A stretch of DNA of 64,000 nucleotides from Methanobacteriota archaeon (GTDB lineage: Archaea > Halobacteriota > Methanomicrobia > Methanomicrobiales > Methanocorpusculaceae), in the NCBI GenBank assembly GCA_023396065.1, contig JAEWXF010000021.1, positions 46,955-110,954 on the forward strand, in the 5' to 3' direction. Every line of letters begins with the position of its first letter. Position 1 is the first letter of the stretch. Both the position numbers and the translations under genes were made by a program. The notes under the pieces are model-generated. The model was not told the DNA's origin. It searched no databases and worked only from the letters and a program-made list of their open reading frames with translations. This document shows, in pieces, positions 61,273-64,000 of the stretch.

Positions 61273-61749
61273 ATGAGTGAGATTACTATTTCCGAAGACG
61301 CAATGCGCCTGATCGCACAGTTCGAGAACCTGACCGGTGCAGGTGCCCGTGATTGTGTGGTCGATGATAAATTCGGCCGCATTCTCTTCGTGATCAACCC
61401 GGGAGAGATGGGTCTGGCAATCGGAAAGAAAGGAGCCAGCATCAAGAAAGCATCTGATGCCTTTGGTAAAAAGGTTGAGGTTGTGGAATACAATCCCGAT
61501 AAGGTCCAGTTCATCCGTAACTGTTTCCTCCCGGTCCAGGTCATGACCGTTACCTTCGAAGACGATGAGGACGGAGAAATCGCGTACGTTGAAGTACATG
61601 ATGATGACCGCGGGCTTGCCATCGGCAAAGAGGGTCGCAACATTATCAAAGCCAAAAAACTCGCATACCGTCAGTTTGATATCACGAATGTGGAACTCAA
61701 ACAGGACGAGGTTGAGGATGACGACTCTGATGATGAGGATGAGCTGTAA
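61273..61749 (+). CDS. nusA: NusA-like transcription factor (two KH domains)
   Basis: A 158-residue archaeal NusA: only the KH part of bacterial NusA. KH1 shows MGLAIGKKGASIKKA, KH2 shows RGLAIGKEGRNIIKAKKL, both with the RNA-binding G-x-x-G. The C-terminus is strongly acidic (EVEDDDSDDEDEL). It probably binds nascent RNA in transcription elongation or termination. It follows rpl30e closely; no rps12 follows, unlike the ancestral order. Confidence 0.94.
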   Translation: MSEITISEDAMRLIAQFENLTGAGARDCVVDDKFGRILFVINPGEMGLAIGKKGASIKKASDAFGKKVEVVEYNPDKVQFIRNCFLPVQVMTVTFEDDEDGEIAYVEVHDDDRGLAIGKEGRNIIKAKKLAYRQFDITNVELKQDEVEDDDSDDEDEL

Positions 61750-61849
61750 GCTCACCTCCGTTTTTTTCCAGCTATTCTTCTAATCTGTCTCTGTTCTGTC
61801 TGCGGTCTGTATCCGAATGCTTTTGTGTCTCCGCGGCGAAATATCTTCT

Positions 61850-62365
61850 ATGTTACCCCAGAAAAACGAGTATTCGGGAGAGGCAGAATATCTCTACCAT
61901 AAATCGCTGATTCTCGAAAGTCCATCTGATATGGATCCGGTTCTGTATTTTTACTTTGTCGATACTCTTGCCCATCTGGACTACACGCTCAGTGCCCTTG
62001 CCTATAATATTGATTCCATCCGCTGCGCCATGACCGCCGAGTATCTCCGTCACCGGGTGGATCTTGCAAAAGAAGGGGACAATGCCCAATTTCCGGGATT
62101 TATGATCTGGCTTCGCGATACGAATCAGGAGATGTTTGAGGAAACACCGATTCTCTGGCAGCTGATCTATGATCCGGAGGATTCTGCAAAGTACTCCGGG
62201 TTCCGGATTATTCTGGATCCGTCATCCCGGATTCCCCTGCCGCCACAGTTCTTCCGGGATATGACGGATGATCTGTTTACGCAGAAATTTTTACGCAGTA
62301 TCTATCCGGAGGGGGCACTCGGAAAGCTGTTTGCCGAGTACAAAGCGAAACAGTGTGTGAGGTAA
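61850..62365 (+). CDS. Conserved hypothetical protein
   Basis: About 171 residues, no family recognised. The sequence is rich in aromatic and acidic residues (DPVLYFYFVDTLAHLDYTLSA, GFMIWLRDTNQEMFEETPILWQL), probably all-helical and soluble. The ATG at 61850 is chosen over 61817, which adds eleven residues. A four-base gap leads into the M20 peptidase gene with a GAGGT site, so the two may be one transcript. Confidence 0.6.
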   Translation: MLPQKNEYSGEAEYLYHKSLILESPSDMDPVLYFYFVDTLAHLDYTLSALAYNIDSIRCAMTAEYLRHRVDLAKEGDNAQFPGFMIWLRDTNQEMFEETPILWQLIYDPEDSAKYSGFRIILDPSSRIPLPPQFFRDMTDDLFTQKFLRSIYPEGALGKLFAEYKAKQCVR

Positions 62366-62368
62366 GCG

Positions 62369-63550
62369 ATGGATGTTGTGCGCATCTGTTCAGAACTGGT
62401 AAAAATTCGCAGTGAAAATCCGCCGGGAGATACTACGGAAGTTGCCCAGTACGTTGCATCTCTGCTGGATGCTCTGGGCATCCGCTCTGATATTACCGAA
62501 GGGGTCCCCGGGCACTGTAATGTTATTTCCCGGGAGCAGAACAGGATGCTGATGCTCTCCGGTCATATTGATGTGGTTCCTGCAATGGATGAGGGCTGGG
62601 ATATTCCGCCGTACTCGGGTCAGATTGATGAAACATATGTCCATGGCCGGGGTTCTACGGATATGAAAGGCGGCTGTGCGGCAATTCTTACTGCGGTTGA
62701 ACGGGCACTGGATGACGGGGATGAGGTGCCGGTTTCTCTCACGTTTGTCTGTGACGAGGAGGGGGGAGGGGCGGCCGGTATCCGGTATCTGATTCAAAAA
62801 CAGCTGATACATCCCTGTGATGTGCTGATCGCAGAACCGACTCCGGCATTTGCGCCCTCGGTAGGCCAGAAGGGAATCTGCCGGTATGAGATTGAGTTTA
62901 CCGGAACACCGGGACATTCATCCCTGTATCCTACAGTGGGCGACAGTGCGATTATGCAGGCATTTTCATTTCTCGGCTGGATCAATGAGCTGCACAACCG
63001 TGTGTATCCGCAGGCCAAAACTCTTGAGAAGATTATCGATCATTCAATTGCGATCAGTGATTCACAGAGCGGCCAGGATCTTTCCACGATCTTTCGTCAG
63101 ATCATGTATAATCCGGGGCTGATCTCCGGCGGTGAGCGGTCGAACATTGTTGCCCAGAAGTGCCATCTAACTATGGATATGCGGCTACCGTGGGGCTGTG
63201 ACTGCGACCGGTTACTGAATGAAATATATGACCATCTGCCGAAATCCGCCAGGATTCATCCGATTACCAAGGCAAATGCGTCTCTGACAGATCCAACGTC
63301 GTTTCTGGTGCAAAGTACGTGTGAGGCCATTCACCGGGTGTATGGTGTCCCCTCGTCGCCGATGGTTCAGTGGGCTGCGTCTGATGCACGGGCACTGAGA
63401 AAAGCAGGATTCCGGGCGATTGAATATGGGCCGGGTGAGCTGGACGGTCTGCACGGACTGAATGAGCGGGTCAGGATTGATCAGCTGCGGTCCGCTGAGG
63501 AGATTTATTACCGGCTGATTAACACGTACCGGGAACGGTACGGTTTCTAA
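62369..63550 (+). CDS. M20-family metallopeptidase (ArgE/DapE type)
   Basis: A 393-residue zinc hydrolase. Metal ligands are seen in MLSGHIDVVPAMD (His and Asp near residue 71), GRGSTDMKGGCAAIL (Asp near 100), CDEEGGG (Glu pair near 132) and DVLIAEPT (Glu near 158), with the final histidine in LDGLHGLNERV near 370. Family members remove acyl groups from amino acids or cut dipeptides. This could be an acetylornithine or succinyl-diaminopimelate deacylase; the sequence alone does not decide. Confidence 0.87.
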   Translation: MDVVRICSELVKIRSENPPGDTTEVAQYVASLLDALGIRSDITEGVPGHCNVISREQNRMLMLSGHIDVVPAMDEGWDIPPYSGQIDETYVHGRGSTDMKGGCAAILTAVERALDDGDEVPVSLTFVCDEEGGGAAGIRYLIQKQLIHPCDVLIAEPTPAFAPSVGQKGICRYEIEFTGTPGHSSLYPTVGDSAIMQAFSFLGWINELHNRVYPQAKTLEKIIDHSIAISDSQSGQDLSTIFRQIMYNPGLISGGERSNIVAQKCHLTMDMRLPWGCDCDRLLNEIYDHLPKSARIHPITKANASLTDPTSFLVQSTCEAIHRVYGVPSSPMVQWAASDARALRKAGFRAIEYGPGELDGLHGLNERVRIDQLRSAEEIYYRLINTYRERYGF

Positions 63551-64000
63551 ACCGCCGAATCGCTTCTCACTTTTTTCGGAATATCCTGAGTTTGACACTA
63601 GGCTAATTTTTCCCCGTTGTGCATCCACTAGCATCACACCAATTTTTTGGAGTATGAGAATTTGACAGATACCTCAAAAACAACCTGTTACTCCGGGACA
63701 CGGCTCGAAAGTCGATGGTTTACTCCCCGCTTCGGGCTTCACCCTCGCTTGACCACACGAAACAGACGGAAAGACTAAGGAAATGAGAATCTTTGTTCGG
63801 ATGTCGATACGTTTTCTTGTGCATCTTTAGACGTATGTGGGTAACCACGGAACAGCACGGAACACACCGAATTCCACGGAAAAAAACACGGAATACCGCT
63901 TCGCTTACGGAAAAAACGGAAAGACTAAGGAAGTGGGATGCTTCGAACGTCCGATTGATACATTTTCTGGGATTCGCGTGCAATCCATGCGGGATAGCGT
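63551..64000. other. Right-end stretch without a gene, carrying a 150-base spaced repeat
   Basis: No supported reading frame is present in these 450 bases. ACGGAAAGACTAAGGAA occurs at 63766-63782 and again at 63916-63932, exactly 150 bases apart, each followed by related bases (a GTCGATACG/GATTGATAC-like block and TTTTCTTG/TTTTCTGG). ACGGAA also recurs several times between them (63840-63905). It looks like a diverged repeat array or the edge of a longer repeated element continuing past the window. Confidence 0.5.

Noticed and set aside
1..64000. CRISPR array or cas genes
   Set aside because: No regularly spaced short repeats with unique spacers and no Cas motif were seen; the 150-base repeat at the right edge has only two units.

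Overview
The window comes from a methanogenic euryarchaeon, most likely order Methanomicrobiales, with Methanocorpusculum as my best guess from gene content and an overall G+C near one half. Evidence for a methanogen: two methanogenesis marker genes (mmp10, cut by the left edge, and mmp12), an archaeal EF-1alpha/uS10 pair, rpl30e-nusA, archaeal LeuRS, a four-subunit pyruvate synthase, a hexulose-6-phosphate synthase/RraA fusion and DUF473. tRNA genes encode no CCA. Starts show either GGTGA/GGAGG ribosome sites or TATA boxes close to the start codon.

Layout. 1-5 kb: mmp10, a lipoprotein, tRNA-Phe, a DHH phosphoesterase, a ferredoxin-nitroreductase, a decayed flippase fragment and a HepT/MntA toxin-antitoxin pair. 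5-15.9 kb: a surface-glycan island with a Wzx-like flippase, then rfbF-rfbG-rfbH, a thiamine-diphosphate enzyme of the acetolactate-synthase family, a short-chain dehydrogenase and three glycosyltransferases. This gene order resembles the bacterial pathway to CDP-yersiniose, a branched 3,6-dideoxysugar. The right half of the island is visibly A+T-rich. 15.9-20.8 kb: a scrambled zone with a truncated mntA, a DUF4143 ATPase, a frameshifted SWIM zinc-finger gene and a deleted second copy of that gene.

20.8-31.7 kb, nearly all on the minus strand: nitrilase-family amidase, DUF475/TerC-like membrane protein, DUF5654 protein, polar amino-acid ABC transporter, a large DUF4011/SF1 helicase with a C-terminal nuclease-like domain, and an Agl23-type membrane protein downstream of EF-1alpha and uS10. 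33-38 kb: a cysteine-rich small protein, cobS and cobT (cobalamin lower-ligand assembly), a YkgJ cysteine-cluster protein, a Mop domain protein and TraB.

38-46 kb: a ribbon-helix-helix-like protein, TfoX domain protein, Ogg glycosylase, then two phenylacetate-CoA-ligase-like genes with two ACT-domain genes, a TPR protein, the HPS-RraA fusion and a nitroreductase. 46.5-53.6 kb: a minus-strand run hisF, methyltransferase, small protein, hisI, PINc ATPase, leuS. 53.8-59.6 kb: mmp12, porCDAB, a DUF5611-like protein, PAC2 protein, DUF473, tRNA-Arg. 59.6-64 kb: an odd short transcription-unit-like stretch, a membrane protein, rpl30e-nusA behind a structured leader, a hypothetical protein, an M20 peptidase and a repeat-bearing non-coding right end.

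Core genes supply translation, central carbon assimilation (pyruvate synthase, reverse RuMP pentose supply), histidine and cobamide synthesis. The accessory parts (glycan island, toxin-antitoxin pieces, SWIM duplication, DUF4011 helicase) carry the more unusual signals. All functional calls rest on motif and family recognition by eye; no database search was run.
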